NCBI GenBank assembly: GCA_016744905.1
Contig: JADGDM010000002.1
Location: forward strand, 1 to 64,000
Direction: 5' to 3'
Origin: Sulfurimonadaceae bacterium
Lineage (GTDB): Bacteria; Campylobacterota; Campylobacteria; Campylobacterales; Sulfurimonadaceae
DNA length: 64,000 nucleotides
Part shown: positions 8,749 to 18,257 of the stretch, in pieces
Position numbering within the stretch: position 1 is the stretch's first letter
Layout: each line of letters begins with the position of its first letter
The notes under the pieces: model-generated
Database searches by the model: none
Told to the model about the DNA's origin: nothing
What the model saw: the letters and a program-made list of their open reading frames with translations, nothing else
Translations under genes and position numbers: made by a program

Positions 8749-9620
8749 ATGAAAAACACTTTACAATCTTACTTATCTTTGCCATGTTTTTATGGGGTGT
8801 GGGCTGGAGTGCTTTGAAATTTCTCACCCCAAATATCTCTTATGAAGTGATCTCTTTTTGGCGTTTTTTCATTATGTTTCTCAGTTTTTTACCCATCATC
8901 TACTTTTTCAAAGAGCCTATTAAACTGAGTAAAAAAAGTATCTACTATGTCCTTATTGGTGCCGTGTTAAACGTTACTTTTATGATATTGGCATTTTTAG
9001 GCGTAAAGTATGGAAGCGCTGGTGGGGGTGGTGTAATTATCACCACACTTAGCCCAATCCTCACCTTTTTAGTTATGGCAATCATCTTAAAAAGGATGTT
9101 GCCTAATGCCCAGATTATCGCACTTTTTCTCGGTCTACTCGGTGGTCTTTTAATGATTCAAAGTGATACACAAAATCTTATCTCATTTTTTAATAGTGCA
9201 GAATTTTTCTTTCTACTGTGTGCGTTAACATGGGCTTTTGTTGGGGTCTTAGCACAATATTCAGGGTCAACCATCCACCCTATCCACTACAGTTTTTTAA
9301 TCTCGATTGTTGCAACAATCATTCTCTTCTTTATGGCACTTCCCTATGATATATTAAGTGTATTTGATGAAGGTTTGGAGTTTTGGATGGCATTAATTTA
9401 TTTAGGGGTTTTAGGACAAAGTGTAGCAACAACAATATTTTTTGTAGCCTCTAGTAAACTGGGTTCAGCAAAGGCAAGTTCATTTATGTTTTTAGTCCCT
9501 ATCTTTGCGCTTATCTCCGCTTACGCACTCCTAGGAGAAGAGATGAAGCTGCACATTATCTTAGGTGGGAGTATTTCACTCTTCTCTGTCTTTTTAATTA
9601 ACAGAGCTAAAAACAGTTAA
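8745..9620 (+). CDS. EamA/DMT-family inner-membrane transporter
   Basis: The protein is about 291 residues long with ten hydrophobic segments arranged as two EamA repeats. The second begins near SAEFFFLLCALTWAFVGVLA. Family features include FLWGVGWSALKF near the N-terminus and FLVPIFALISAYALLGEEM near the end of repeat two. Such proteins export amino acids, nucleobases or other metabolites, and this substrate cannot be read from sequence. The ATG at 8745 overlaps the preceding TGA (ATGA), which favours it over the upstream GTG at 8730. Confidence 0.88.
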   Translation: MNEKHFTILLIFAMFLWGVGWSALKFLTPNISYEVISFWRFFIMFLSFLPIIYFFKEPIKLSKKSIYYVLIGAVLNVTFMILAFLGVKYGSAGGGGVIITTLSPILTFLVMAIILKRMLPNAQIIALFLGLLGGLLMIQSDTQNLISFFNSAEFFFLLCALTWAFVGVLAQYSGSTIHPIHYSFLISIVATIILFFMALPYDILSVFDEGLEFWMALIYLGVLGQSVATTIFFVASSKLGSAKASSFMFLVPIFALISAYALLGEEMKLHIILGGSISLFSVFLINRAKNS

Positions 9621-9964
9621 ATGATGTCGTAGATTTTTTCTAAAGGACGACCAATAACGGCCTTATCCCCTTTAATAATAATCGGACGCTCAATCAATTT
9701 AGGATTTTCTACCATTGCATTGATTAAGATTTTTTCATCTTCGATGCAGGCCAAGTCCATCTCTTTATAAATAGCCTCTTTTGTCCGCATCAACTCACGC
9801 GCAGAGATACCAATCATCTTTAATAATGAAGCAATCTCTTCATACGTTGGATTTACATCAAGGTACTTAAATACCTCACACTCAATCTCTTTTTCTTCTA
9901 AAGCCTTCAGTGCTTCTCGAGATTTTGAACAACGTGGGTTATGCCAAATAATTACTTTACTCAT
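9617..9964 (-). CDS. ArsC-family (glutaredoxin-type) reductase
   Basis: The 115-residue protein has the thioredoxin-fold active site WHNPRCSKSREAL, with the single catalytic Cys of ArsC-type arsenate reductases. It also has the C-terminal block ERPIIIKGDKAVIGRPLEKI, where the Arg residues would bind the oxyanion. The reaction would be arsenate to arsenite using glutathione/glutaredoxin. The YffB-like relatives have no proven arsenate activity, so the physiological role is open. No ars operon surrounds it. Its stop overlaps that of the convergent DMT transporter. Confidence 0.87.
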   Translation of the reverse strand: MSKVIIWHNPRCSKSREALKALEEKEIECEVFKYLDVNPTYEEIASLLKMIGISARELMRTKEAIYKEMDLACIEDEKILINAMVENPKLIERPIIIKGDKAVIGRPLEKIYDII

Positions 9965-9985
9965 TGCCTATCCTTTTGTTTAAAT

Positions 9986-10870
9986 TTAAAATAAATTTTC
10001 TTTCTCTCGTTCTCGTTTACAGTACTCTTTTGCTTGATTTAATTTGGCCTTGTGAACAGGGTCTGCCAGTGCATCAGGATTTACATTTTTAAGATAATAC
10101 TCCACATAACGACACAGGTCTAATGAACCTATTATATTGGAATCTTTTTTAAATTTTTGAATCTCATTTGAGCGCTCAGAGTTTTTAAACAGTGATTTAT
10201 TGAACTCATATCCGAAGTAGCCAAGGGATTGTTTATATTGATGATCTAACTTCTCTTTTACATTTTTAAAAAATTCTAAAAATTCCACTTTATGGGCATT
10301 TTCAAAAGCCTCTAAAACATCAAAAATTGCTTCCATCTCTTTTCTAGAAGTCCCCAATCTATGAACAGCATCAACATGTCCTCTACGGATATGTTTAAGC
10401 GTTCCTTCAAATTCTTCTTTCTCTTCTTTGTTAGAAAATTGATTCTCTTTGAGACGTACTTCATAAGATTTTTTCTGATTGTTTAGCTCTTGCTCTTTTA
10501 GGATGAGAAGCTGTATCTCTGCCTTCAGAGATTCATACTTTTTTTGTTCTGCTTTATAATCATCTTGCGCATTTAAAAAATCTTGTTCATACACTTTTGC
10601 AGCGAATTTACTCTTTTTTATAAACTCAGAATGACTTTTATCAAGATGCATAATACTTTGAAATTTTGTTAAAAGCTCTTTATTGTAAATACCCATATCT
10701 ATCTCTTTAAACATTCCTGCCGCAGAGAAAATAAAATCTTTAAAAATAGCGTATTTAAAACTGTCATCAAAATCAAATCCAATGGCATTGAAATATTTTT
10801 TAACTATGAGGATATCATCATTAAAATATTGTAAGACAATAGTGTTTTGTGGGACGCTTAGAGTAATCAT
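9986..10870 (-). CDS. Hypothetical coiled-coil protein
   Basis: This 294-residue soluble protein has no family I recognise. The central part (about residues 75-190) is strongly charged, Lys/Glu-rich and heptad-like (for example KYESLKAEIQLLILKEQEL), indicating a long coiled coil. The N-terminus (SVPQNTIVLQYFNDDILIVK) looks globular, and the C-terminus ends KREREKENLF. No signal peptide or membrane helix is seen. The gene lies between the ArsC-family gene and asnB, on the opposite strand to asnB. Confidence 0.6.
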   Translation of the reverse strand: MITLSVPQNTIVLQYFNDDILIVKKYFNAIGFDFDDSFKYAIFKDFIFSAAGMFKEIDMGIYNKELLTKFQSIMHLDKSHSEFIKKSKFAAKVYEQDFLNAQDDYKAEQKKYESLKAEIQLLILKEQELNNQKKSYEVRLKENQFSNKEEKEEFEGTLKHIRRGHVDAVHRLGTSRKEMEAIFDVLEAFENAHKVEFLEFFKNVKEKLDHQYKQSLGYFGYEFNKSLFKNSERSNEIQKFKKDSNIIGSLDLCRYVEYYLKNVNPDALADPVHKAKLNQAKEYCKREREKENLF

Positions 10871-10944
10871 GCATAGTAACTTTATAAATTATTTTCCACT
10901 ATAATAGCATCAATAGACTATAAAATTTGTTAAAGAGAGTGAAC

Positions 10945-12741
10945 ATGTGTGCACTATTTGGAATTGTCGGTTCTTATGAACAAAGCGTAGCATTAAACAG
11001 TGTTCAAACCATGCAGCATAGGGGACCTGACAGCTGTGAAGTTATTACACAAACTAATCTTTTCTTTGCACACAGCGCGCTACATATCCAAGAAAAAAAT
11101 CCAAAAAAACGACAACCACGACGTTCATCTGATATTATAATTTCATTTAATGGCGAAATCTATAATTTTCAGACTTTAAAAGAGACCCACAACTTATCAC
11201 ATAACAGTGATGAGTTAGATGTTATTTTAGAACTCTATAAACGCTATAAAGAGACATTTGTCTCCTATCTTGATGGAATGTTTAGCATTGCTATTTTTGA
11301 TCAAAATAGACTCTATCTTTTCAGAGACAGATTTGGTAAGAAACCGCTTTATTATCTTCAAACTGAACACACATTTATATTTGCTTCTGAGATCAAAGCC
11401 CTTAAACCACATCTTAAATCACTCTCTTTAAATAATGATGCTCTGCTCTCTTATCTCAACTTCCTCACCCCTACGACGCCACACACTTTTTATGAAGGGA
11501 TACAGAAACTCGACTCAGGCACTATGCTTATGTATAAAGATGGAAAGTCTAAGATAAAACCTTATTACAATCTTTTAGAGACCCCTTTAAAAGAACACTC
11601 ACGCACGTCTTCTAGTAAAGAGATTCAAGGATTATTGGAGCACTCAGTAGAACAGAGAATTCAAGCTGATGTGCCTATCGCAGCGCTACTCTCCGGTGGT
11701 ATAGACAGTGCGCTGATTAATGCCATCGCTAAAAACCAAGGTCACGCTTTACCTACGTACACCTTGGGCTATAAAGAGTATCAAAAATATGATGAGCGCG
11801 CTCAGGCTTCCAGCACTGCTGACTTTCTTGGTCTTCAAAACACACAAGTAGAGATCTCTCAAGAAGATTTTTTCTCTGCACTGCCTCAGGTTTTAAACAC
11901 ACTTGACGAACCTTTAAATGATCCCGCAGCAGTACCCCTATATATCTTAATGCAAAAAATAAAAGAAGATGGCTATAAGGTTGTTCTTAGTGGTGAGGGC
12001 AGTGATGAAATCTTTCTAGGTTATAGACAGTACTTTGAGTTTTTAGATATTGAAAATATTAAAAAACTGCGCCATAAAAACTGGATGAAAAACTATCTCA
12101 AAGAGAACTTTTCACATAAACGTGAATGGGTTTGGTACAAAAGAGTATTTGAAGGCAGCACCCTTTTTAGAGGATCTAGTGAACTTTTTAATGATGAACA
12201 GTTGAACAAACTTTTACGTCAAAACATTCCAGATAATAACTCTCTAAGCTTTTTCTCAGAACAAGAGAAGACCTTCAAAAATTCACGTTTTGAAGAGGAG
12301 AGCTTTTGGTACACGTATCGTGATCTCAAACATCATCAAGGAGAGTACTTTTTAAACAAGTTAGACAAAATATCTATGGCACACTCACTTGAAGCGCGTA
12401 CACCGTTTCTAGATCATCACTTGGTCGAGTCTGTTTTTTCTCTTGATCCTAAGATACGTATCAAAGAGAATCGAACCAAACATCTTCTCAAAGAGATCGC
12501 AGCCAATTATCTTAGCCCTGAAATCATAGCGCGCAAGAAAAAAGGATTTTCAAACCCCTATATGGAATATCTCAATAACTCTAGCGCGCTGGACATCATT
12601 ACACAGGTTAATTCAAAGACGAGATTATTTAAAGATGAATCGTTAAAATTCTATCTAGAAGGGTCTAAAAAAGGGAGATTTAAACATCATGTTTGGGGTC
12701 TGTTTGTACTCTCACACTGGCTGCGTGAGAATCTTCTTTAA
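10945..12741 (+). CDS. asnB: Asparagine synthetase (glutamine-hydrolysing)
   Basis: The protein makes asparagine from aspartate, ATP and glutamine. The start is the ATG giving MCALFGIVGS, because Cys2 must be N-terminal as the glutaminase nucleophile. A TTG at 10927 would bury it. The class II glutaminase domain shows MQHRGPDS, SFNGEIYNF and FRDRFGKKPLYY. The synthetase domain has the PP-loop LLSGGIDSALI, the loop VVLSGEGSDEIFLGY and the C-terminal RTPFLDHHLVE ... RTKHLLKEIA. The length (598) fits the AsnB type. The gene stands alone after a coiled-coil gene on the opposite strand. Confidence 0.93.
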   Translation: MCALFGIVGSYEQSVALNSVQTMQHRGPDSCEVITQTNLFFAHSALHIQEKNPKKRQPRRSSDIIISFNGEIYNFQTLKETHNLSHNSDELDVILELYKRYKETFVSYLDGMFSIAIFDQNRLYLFRDRFGKKPLYYLQTEHTFIFASEIKALKPHLKSLSLNNDALLSYLNFLTPTTPHTFYEGIQKLDSGTMLMYKDGKSKIKPYYNLLETPLKEHSRTSSSKEIQGLLEHSVEQRIQADVPIAALLSGGIDSALINAIAKNQGHALPTYTLGYKEYQKYDERAQASSTADFLGLQNTQVEISQEDFFSALPQVLNTLDEPLNDPAAVPLYILMQKIKEDGYKVVLSGEGSDEIFLGYRQYFEFLDIENIKKLRHKNWMKNYLKENFSHKREWVWYKRVFEGSTLFRGSSELFNDEQLNKLLRQNIPDNNSLSFFSEQEKTFKNSRFEEESFWYTYRDLKHHQGEYFLNKLDKISMAHSLEARTPFLDHHLVESVFSLDPKIRIKENRTKHLLKEIAANYLSPEIIARKKKGFSNPYMEYLNNSSALDIITQVNSKTRLFKDESLKFYLEGSKKGRFKHHVWGLFVLSHWLRENLL

Positions 12742-12763
12742 AGAGTAGTAAAGTTCTACTCTT
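12741..12763. terminator. Hairpin between convergent asnB and GAF genes
   Basis: AAGAGTAG and CTACTCTT form a perfect 8-bp stem with a 7-base loop that overlaps the stop codons of both convergent genes. No clear U-run follows in either direction, so terminator strength is uncertain. Confidence 0.45.
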
Positions 12764-13247
12764 CAAACATCAGTGCCAACTCTAAGGTTCCGCTGATGTA
12801 GTTCGCAAAAAAGTTTAATACGTCCACGTCGGAAAGGTTAAATTCCCCTTCTAGCTTATTTAGAAGTTGTAAAATTCCGATGACTTCATGTTTAGAATCG
12901 AAGATAGGAATACTCAAAACATTACGTGTTTTAAATCCACTTTTCTCATCAATTTTTGCCATAAAATCTTCGTTTTCATAAGGGTTATTTTCAATAATAG
13001 CCTCATGCTTTTCAAAGGTTTTTCCTACGATCCCAGAGTCTAAACCAAGGGCAATACGTCCGATACCATCGGCATACTTTGTCCACAACATTTTAGTATC
13101 ACAATCAACCATAAAAAGTGAACAGCGCTCTGCTTTAAGCAGTTCACGCGCCTCTTCAGAGATCGTAATAAGTGCTTTTTCTAGATCTTTTTCTTGAGTT
13201 AACTCTCGTGCAAAATCTGCAATCTGTCCATATATTTCTCTACTCAT
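12756..13247 (-). CDS. GAF-domain protein (downstream copy)
   Basis: The 163 residues are essentially one GAF domain: ISEEARELLKAERCSLFMVD, the YADGIGRIALGLDSGIVGKTFEKHEA loop, and NVLSIPIFDSKHEVIGILQLLNK. It is a paralogue of the GAF protein at the other end of this operon (15514-16032). No output domain is attached, so it would act by binding a ligand and contacting a partner. The ATG overlaps the stop of the CBS gene by 8 bases. It is the last gene of the GAF / DUF1538 / PII-like / CBS / GAF operon. Confidence 0.88.
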   Translation of the reverse strand: MSREIYGQIADFARELTQEKDLEKALITISEEARELLKAERCSLFMVDCDTKMLWTKYADGIGRIALGLDSGIVGKTFEKHEAIIENNPYENEDFMAKIDEKSGFKTRNVLSIPIFDSKHEVIGILQLLNKLEGEFNLSDVDVLNFFANYISGTLELALMFEE

Positions 13248-13650
13248 CTTCTGACGCCATATCCATTAAAACTTCGGCGATATCATTCATCGCTATAATC
13301 CCAACCATCTCACCACCAAAGGTAACAATCAGACGATTCACTTTTTGCTGTACCATCATTTTAGCGGCGTACCTAATATGTAATTCCGCCATCACTTGTA
13401 GTATCGGCTTTGTGGAGATATCATAAACATTTAAAAGGTCCATATCCCCATCTTGCTCAAAAATCGCATTTAAGATGTTAGTATAGGTCACAATCCCATA
13501 CGCATCATGCTCATCACGACGTTGAACAATCACCGACTTTACATTTTCTCGTTTCATCAACTGTAAAAGCTCACGTACTCCCGCAAATGCAGAAATAGTC
13601 ACAACCTTATCTTTAGGCGTCATAATATTTTTAACGTAGATATCTTTCAT
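13240..13650 (-). CDS. CBS-domain pair protein
   Basis: The ATG at 13650 (MKDIYVKNIMTPKDKVV) follows a GGAAG site. A further upstream frame exists but would overlap the PII-like gene. About 136 residues form two CBS repeats: NIMTPKDKVVTISAFAGVREL ... YGIVTYTNILNAI, then ILQVMAELHIRYAAKMM ... MVGIIAMNDIAEVL. CBS pairs usually sense adenosine nucleotides and regulate channels, transporters or enzymes. It lies just downstream of the PII-like gene of a DUF1538 permease, which suggests a regulatory role in that transport system. Confidence 0.88.
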   Translation of the reverse strand: MKDIYVKNIMTPKDKVVTISAFAGVRELLQLMKRENVKSVIVQRRDEHDAYGIVTYTNILNAIFEQDGDMDLLNVYDISTKPILQVMAELHIRYAAKMMVQQKVNRLIVTFGGEMVGIIAMNDIAEVLMDMASEDE

Positions 13651-13651
13651 T

Positions 13652-13999
13652 TTACACTTCCTCTCTGATTTGATTTTCAAACTTTTCAAGTTGTTTGGGC
13701 GCAATGCCAGCTAAGTGTGAGATAGGCATTGACAATACCATCCCATGACCTGTATTTTCAAGATCTAATCCCTTGTTCAACGCTTTCATCACTTTCAAAC
13801 AGGTATTTTTTTCTAAAACAAAAAAGAGCAGAGACTCTGAACGTTCATAAGTAAGACCAAAAAAGGTCTTTTTCTCATTAAGACCAATTCCATTTCCCTG
13901 AGTAATAGTTACCCCACCGGCACCATTTTCCTTAGCAATATCTATTGCCTCATTCTCTTTTTCTTGCGCAACAATCGCAATCAAAATTTCAAACTTCAT
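13652..13999 (-). CDS. PII-like regulatory protein linked to DUF1538 permease
   Basis: The 115 residues follow the PII fold pattern, with a first strand MKFEILIAIVAQEKENEAIDIAKENGAGGVTITQGNG and a second half FFVLEKNTCLKVMKALNKG. The T-loop region (GNGIGLNEKKTFFGL) and the usual PII uridylylation motif do not match classical GlnB/GlnK, so it belongs to the looser PII-like group. The gene directly abuts the stop of the DUF1538 permease gene. Trimeric PII-like proteins often gate neighbouring transporters, as GlnK does AmtB, and that role is inferred here. Confidence 0.8.
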   Translation of the reverse strand: MKFEILIAIVAQEKENEAIDIAKENGAGGVTITQGNGIGLNEKKTFFGLTYERSESLLFFVLEKNTCLKVMKALNKGLDLENTGHGMVLSMPISHLAGIAPKQLEKFENQIREEV

Positions 14000-15499
14000 C
14001 TACTTCTCCTTATCTTTGTGTTTTAATTTTATTTCTGAAAGTATCCCGTATGCCATCACCGTAATCATGGGGAACAACGAGGCAAAAGCGATCAAGCCAA
14101 AGCCATCAATCAAAGGACTACGTCCCTCAATATTTGTCGCTAAGCCTAAGCCAAGTGCTGCAACTAAAGGAACGGTTACTGTTGACGTTGTTACTCCGCC
14201 TGAGTCATAAGCGATAGGGATAATATATTTGGGTGCCAAAAATGTCAATATAATCACAAGAGAATAACCCACAATAATATAATAATGAATCGGATCACCC
14301 GCAACGATGCGGTAGGCACCCAAAGAGATACCTACAGCCACCCCAATCGCTACAGTTAAGCGTAAAATGAGTTGGTTTATTTTACCCTTAGAGATATCTT
14401 GTACCTTATGTGCAATGGCTAAGAGAGCAGGTTCTGCCATGGTAGTTGAAAAACCTATCGCAAAACCAAAAAGGTAGATATAGAAGTGATTGTTTTGTTG
14501 GGTAAGCTGGCGCGCCATAGTCTCGCCAATCGGGAAGAGTCCCATCTCTAAACCTTCAATAAAAGCATAAAGACCTAAAATTACAAAGACTATACCTAAG
14601 GCTATTTTGTCCAAATTTGGTACCGATTTTTTGATGATAAGATACTGAAATGAAAAGATAACAACCAAGATAGGAAAAACATCTTTTACCACAGAAAAAA
14701 GATCCATAATTAACCCGACAATAACCTCTGATGTACTTTTCACTACCTCTTGTGTAACGTTATCTGCCAGCGCGCTGACTGCGTGAACCTCACCAAAGCT
14801 GTAGACAAAAAGCCCATATGCTTGCACAAATATCATAGGCGTTAGTGAGGCGAAAGCAATCAATCCAAAGCCATCTATAACAGGGTTTCTTCCACGAATA
14901 GCACTTGCAAGCCCTACCCCTAAAGCGGCAACGAGCGGTACGGTGACAGTCGAAGTCGTTACTCCCCCTGAGTCATAGGCCAAGCCAACAATCTCAACGG
15001 GGACAAAAAATGTCAAACTGACAACTAAAACGTAACCCGTGATGATATAGTAATGAATAGGATGACCCGTTAAAATCCGAAACGTTCCTAAGGCGATAGC
15101 AAAACCAACAGAGAAAGCAACGGTGATACGTAAAAAGAAAGCATCAATTTTTCCCTCAGAGATAAAAGCAGCCTTATTGGCGATGGCGATCAGTGCGGGT
15201 TCTGCGATGGTGGTGGAAAACCCTATCAAAAAGGCAAAAGAGAGCAACCAAAAAACGGAGCCTTTTTTAGCAAACTCATGCGCTAAATTTTCTCCGACAG
15301 GAAAGATACCGATTTCCAGACCTTGAATAAAAACAGCCAAACCCACTGCAACAATCAAAAACCCTAAAGCGATAGAACCAAGGTTTTCAGGCACACTCTG
15401 AATAATAAAAATCTGAAAAAAACCAATCACTACAATGATAGGGAGTAAATCCATAAAGGAAGATTTTAACAATTTTACAAGTAACTTCAGCTGCTCCAT
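14000..15499 (-). CDS. DUF1538-family duplicated membrane permease
   Basis: The 499-residue integral membrane protein is an internal duplication. Each half carries a nearly identical signature, beginning [20 protein letters not shown] at about residues 174 and 420, and a GFSTTxAEPALxAIA helix end earlier in each half. These identify DUF1538, a family of predicted transporters of unknown substrate. Acidic and Ser/Thr residues in the [11 protein letters not shown] repeats are conserved in both halves and could line a two-fold symmetric site. It is flanked by GAF, PII-like and CBS genes on the same strand. Confidence 0.88.
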   Translation of the reverse strand: MEQLKLLVKLLKSSFMDLLPIIVVIGFFQIFIIQSVPENLGSIALGFLIVAVGLAVFIQGLEIGIFPVGENLAHEFAKKGSVFWLLSFAFLIGFSTTIAEPALIAIANKAAFISEGKIDAFFLRITVAFSVGFAIALGTFRILTGHPIHYYIITGYVLVVSLTFFVPVEIVGLAYDSGGVTTSTVTVPLVAALGVGLASAIRGRNPVIDGFGLIAFASLTPMIFVQAYGLFVYSFGEVHAVSALADNVTQEVVKSTSEVIVGLIMDLFSVVKDVFPILVVIFSFQYLIIKKSVPNLDKIALGIVFVILGLYAFIEGLEMGLFPIGETMARQLTQQNNHFYIYLFGFAIGFSTTMAEPALLAIAHKVQDISKGKINQLILRLTVAIGVAVGISLGAYRIVAGDPIHYYIIVGYSLVIILTFLAPKYIIPIAYDSGGVTTSTVTVPLVAALGLGLATNIEGRSPLIDGFGLIAFASLFPMITVMAYGILSEIKLKHKDKEK

Positions 15500-15513
15500 T
15501 TTTATATGTTACT

Positions 15514-16032
15514 TTAGTGACTAAGTTCTAAGTCTTCATCATCACGAAAAATGATAGCCAACTCTAAATATCCACTGATATAGTGAGAAAAGAAGGTTAG
15601 AAATTTCACATCTTCTTCATCAAATCCTACATCTTTTTTGTTTAAAAGCTGAATGACGCCGATGAGTTCACGAGAAGAGTTAAAAATAGGCGTTGCTACA
15701 ATATTACGGGTAATATATCCAGTTGAGTGATCAATATCAGAATTGAAACTGCTGTTGTTATAAGGATCGTTTTCAATCAAAGAGTTTTTAGACTTTACTG
15801 TCAAACCTACAATCCCTTTATTTGCAGGCAAAACAAGTTTTTCTATCCCATCAGAAAGCGTTGTCCAGAGCATCTCTCTTTTGCGACTGTAGATATACAT
15901 CGTACATCTCTCCGCATTGATAAGGTTTTTAGCGTACTCTGAAATCATCGGTAAACCACGCTCAATAGAGGTGTTGTCCAACAAGGCGTGACCAAATTCT
16001 GCGAGAGTATTATAAGACTTTACGTATTTCAT
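15514..16032 (-). CDS. GAF-domain protein (first gene of DUF1538 operon)
   Basis: The 172-residue protein is a single GAF domain (ISEYAKNLINAERCTMYIYS, SDGIEKLVLPANKGIVGLTV, IVATPIFNSSRELIGVIQLLNKKDVGF). It is clearly a paralogue of the GAF protein that ends the same operon, with shared blocks ERC, IVG and GVIQLLNK. It lies 14 bases upstream of the DUF1538 permease gene and probably begins the transcript. A ligand-sensing partner of the permease is an inference from position only. Confidence 0.87.
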   Translation of the reverse strand: MKYVKSYNTLAEFGHALLDNTSIERGLPMISEYAKNLINAERCTMYIYSRKREMLWTTLSDGIEKLVLPANKGIVGLTVKSKNSLIENDPYNNSSFNSDIDHSTGYITRNIVATPIFNSSRELIGVIQLLNKKDVGFDEEDVKFLTFFSHYISGYLELAIIFRDDEDLELSH

Positions 16033-16221
16033 AAACTGACCTTCAATAAATATGCATCTATTATATTGCGAAAGAGGTTAAAACTCTCTATGTTTATTTT
16101 TAGATGATTTAGTTTAGCAACTTTTGGTTACAAAAATATTTTTTACTATGTTTTTATATTATCCAAGGCTATTTAATCTATTCTTTAGTAAAATGCCAAA
16201 AAAATAACTCAGGATTTATAC

Positions 16222-16869
16222 ATGAAAAAAATAGTCTCATCTCTAATAGTGTTTTTTCTATTTAGCGCAATTGCCAATGCATCAGATGGCGTCAGATCAG
16301 GTTTGATTCTGAGTCTAGGAGTTGGTGGACATTCAACGACTATTGTTGAAGGTAGCGATAGCGAATCGGGTCTAGCAACATCATTTAAAATTGGTTATGG
16401 ATTTGGAAGTCAATTTTCACTTTATTATTTAAGCAATGTTGCATGGTTCTCTAAAGACTATACAGACGGTTATGGATACACCGAATCCAATCTTTTTACA
16501 TCTGGCATCGCTGGTCTTGGCGCTTCTTATTACTTTAGTCCAAACTCTGAGTCCCTTTATCTTTCTGCTGCCTATGGATTTAACAGTTTTAATGATTTTT
16601 CTAATGGCGAAGCTATCGCAAGCGGTACAAGTATGATGCTGGGGTTGGGGTATTCTACTGGTCACCTTCAATTTGAAGTTGATTATATACCAGGCACTTT
16701 AAGTGAAAATTCTATCGGAGATCCTATTGATGTTGTGACAGAGAGTCTTATGCTCACCATAAATTACCTTTGGTACAGTGGTCCAAGTCCCGAACCTACA
16801 CCCACTGAGTATAAAAATCAAAATAATAACAACCCTACTCTAGAAGATTCTGAAGAGATTATCTATTAG
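16222..16869 (+). CDS. Small outer-membrane beta-barrel protein
   Basis: A clear signal peptide (MKKIVSSLIVFFLFSAIANA, cleavage after ANA) precedes alternating aromatic/polar strands such as FSLYYLSNVAWFS, YYFSPNSESLYLSAAYGFNS and SLMLTINYLWYS, typical of an eight-stranded porin-like barrel. An unusual Pro/Asn-rich hydrophilic tail of about 28 residues (PSPEPTPTEYKNQNNNNPT) follows the last strand, so the C-terminus is not the usual terminal Phe/Tyr of the barrel strand itself. The function is unknown. About 190 bases before it hold no gene. Confidence 0.75.
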   Translation: MKKIVSSLIVFFLFSAIANASDGVRSGLILSLGVGGHSTTIVEGSDSESGLATSFKIGYGFGSQFSLYYLSNVAWFSKDYTDGYGYTESNLFTSGIAGLGASYYFSPNSESLYLSAAYGFNSFNDFSNGEAIASGTSMMLGLGYSTGHLQFEVDYIPGTLSENSIGDPIDVVTESLMLTINYLWYSGPSPEPTPTEYKNQNNNNPTLEDSEEIIY

Positions 16870-17064
16870 AGACGCTCCTCTTTAAAAGACTCTCAGAGCA
16901 GCAGCTCTCATTAACCCTCAACAAGTAGTTGATACACACTTTCTTCACAAATAAAATACACCCTATAGAAACTATTCATTACAATAAGTTTAATTTAGTA
17001 GAAAAATCATCAAGATAAAATGTAATTGTAAGTAAAATAGGTTTTCACACAATAAGGATTATTT

Positions 17065-18255
17065 TTGAAATTATTTTATGCACTACTACTGATCACTCTA
17101 TTTACAAGCACACTAAGTTCTGAGTCATTTGAAGACTTTAAAAACGGTGGCGACTCTAGCATGAAAGAGTTTGAAGCTTTTAAGAAAAAAGAACTCTCTG
17201 AATTTGAGAAGTATAAAAAAGAGATTGATGCGGCTTATTCATCGTATAAAAAAGAGTTGGGTGTTTTTTGGGAAAAGCCTGAACTATCCACTAAAAAAGA
17301 TTGGGTTTCATATTCTGGTGATAAAAAGACAAAAACAAAGGTTGACTTTAAAAATAATGTTATTGTCATCGAAACCATCGCCACTTCAAAAAAAGAAGCC
17401 GAAGCAAAATTAAAAACTGCCCTAGCACGGAGTATCACTATCGATACAAAAAAAGCGGTTGAGAGTGATGCGCTTCAAAGTAAAATTTATAAAATTTCAA
17501 AAAAAGCATCTCACAGCGTAAAAAATTCAAAAGTTAATACTCAACCTATTTTAGCCCCTGTCGTTTTTTCCGCAAAACCTAGTAAAAAAAGTGTCAAAAA
17601 GTATGTTAACAACAAAGTAAAAAAAGAAGAAATAAAGACAAAACCATCAAAAATCCACACCGCAAAAGTTTACAGTGTGAGCGTTGCTCTACCAAAAAAC
17701 ACAACACTAAAACGTTCTGCCGTTTTTGAAGCAGAAGTGAGAAAAAATGCCAAGCGTTTTGATCTTCCTGTACCCCTTATCTTTGCCATCATGCATACAG
17801 AGAGTGACTTTAACCCTTTTGCAAAATCACACATCCCTGCCTTTGGTTTGATGCAGATTGTTCCACGTTCAGCAGGTGTGGATAGTAATAATTTTCTTTA
17901 CAAAAGCAAGGCACGTCCAAGCTCATCGTACCTATATAATTCAAACAACAATATCGAAATGGGCAGTGCTTATCTACACATCGTTTACTATCGCTATTTA
18001 CGTAGTATCAAAGATCCCACCTCAAGACTTTACTGTACTATCGCCGCTTACAATACAGGCTCAGGAAATATTGCTTACGCTTTTACAGGTAAATATAACA
18101 TGAAAAAAGCAGCCCCTAAAATCAATGCTATGAGTTCAGACCAAGTGTATGCAAAACTGATGAAAGATTTACGTTTTGATGAACCGAAGCACTATCTTAA
18201 AAGGGTAAAAAAGCGTATGAATTCTTATAAAAATGCATATATGGTTCAACGATAA
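17065..18255 (+). CDS. MltC-like lytic murein transglycosylase
   Basis: A TTG start follows an AAGGATT site. Residues 1-20 are a signal peptide. An N-terminal MltC-type domain has charged helices and the strand WVSYSGDKKTKTKVDFKNNVIVIET. A Lys-rich linker leads to the SLT catalytic domain from about residue 215: the catalytic Glu is in IFAIMHTESDFNP, followed by FGLMQIVPRSAG and IAAYNTGSGNIAYAF. It cleaves peptidoglycan glycan strands with anhydro-MurNAc formation. No lipobox Cys is evident, unlike E. coli MltC. It is the first gene of an operon with a secreted protein, a WD40 protein and an RluA-type synthase. Confidence 0.9.
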   Translation: MKLFYALLLITLFTSTLSSESFEDFKNGGDSSMKEFEAFKKKELSEFEKYKKEIDAAYSSYKKELGVFWEKPELSTKKDWVSYSGDKKTKTKVDFKNNVIVIETIATSKKEAEAKLKTALARSITIDTKKAVESDALQSKIYKISKKASHSVKNSKVNTQPILAPVVFSAKPSKKSVKKYVNNKVKKEEIKTKPSKIHTAKVYSVSVALPKNTTLKRSAVFEAEVRKNAKRFDLPVPLIFAIMHTESDFNPFAKSHIPAFGLMQIVPRSAGVDSNNFLYKSKARPSSSYLYNSNNNIEMGSAYLHIVYYRYLRSIKDPTSRLYCTIAAYNTGSGNIAYAFTGKYNMKKAAPKINAMSSDQVYAKLMKDLRFDEPKHYLKRVKKRMNSYKNAYMVQR

Positions 18256-18257
18256 AG

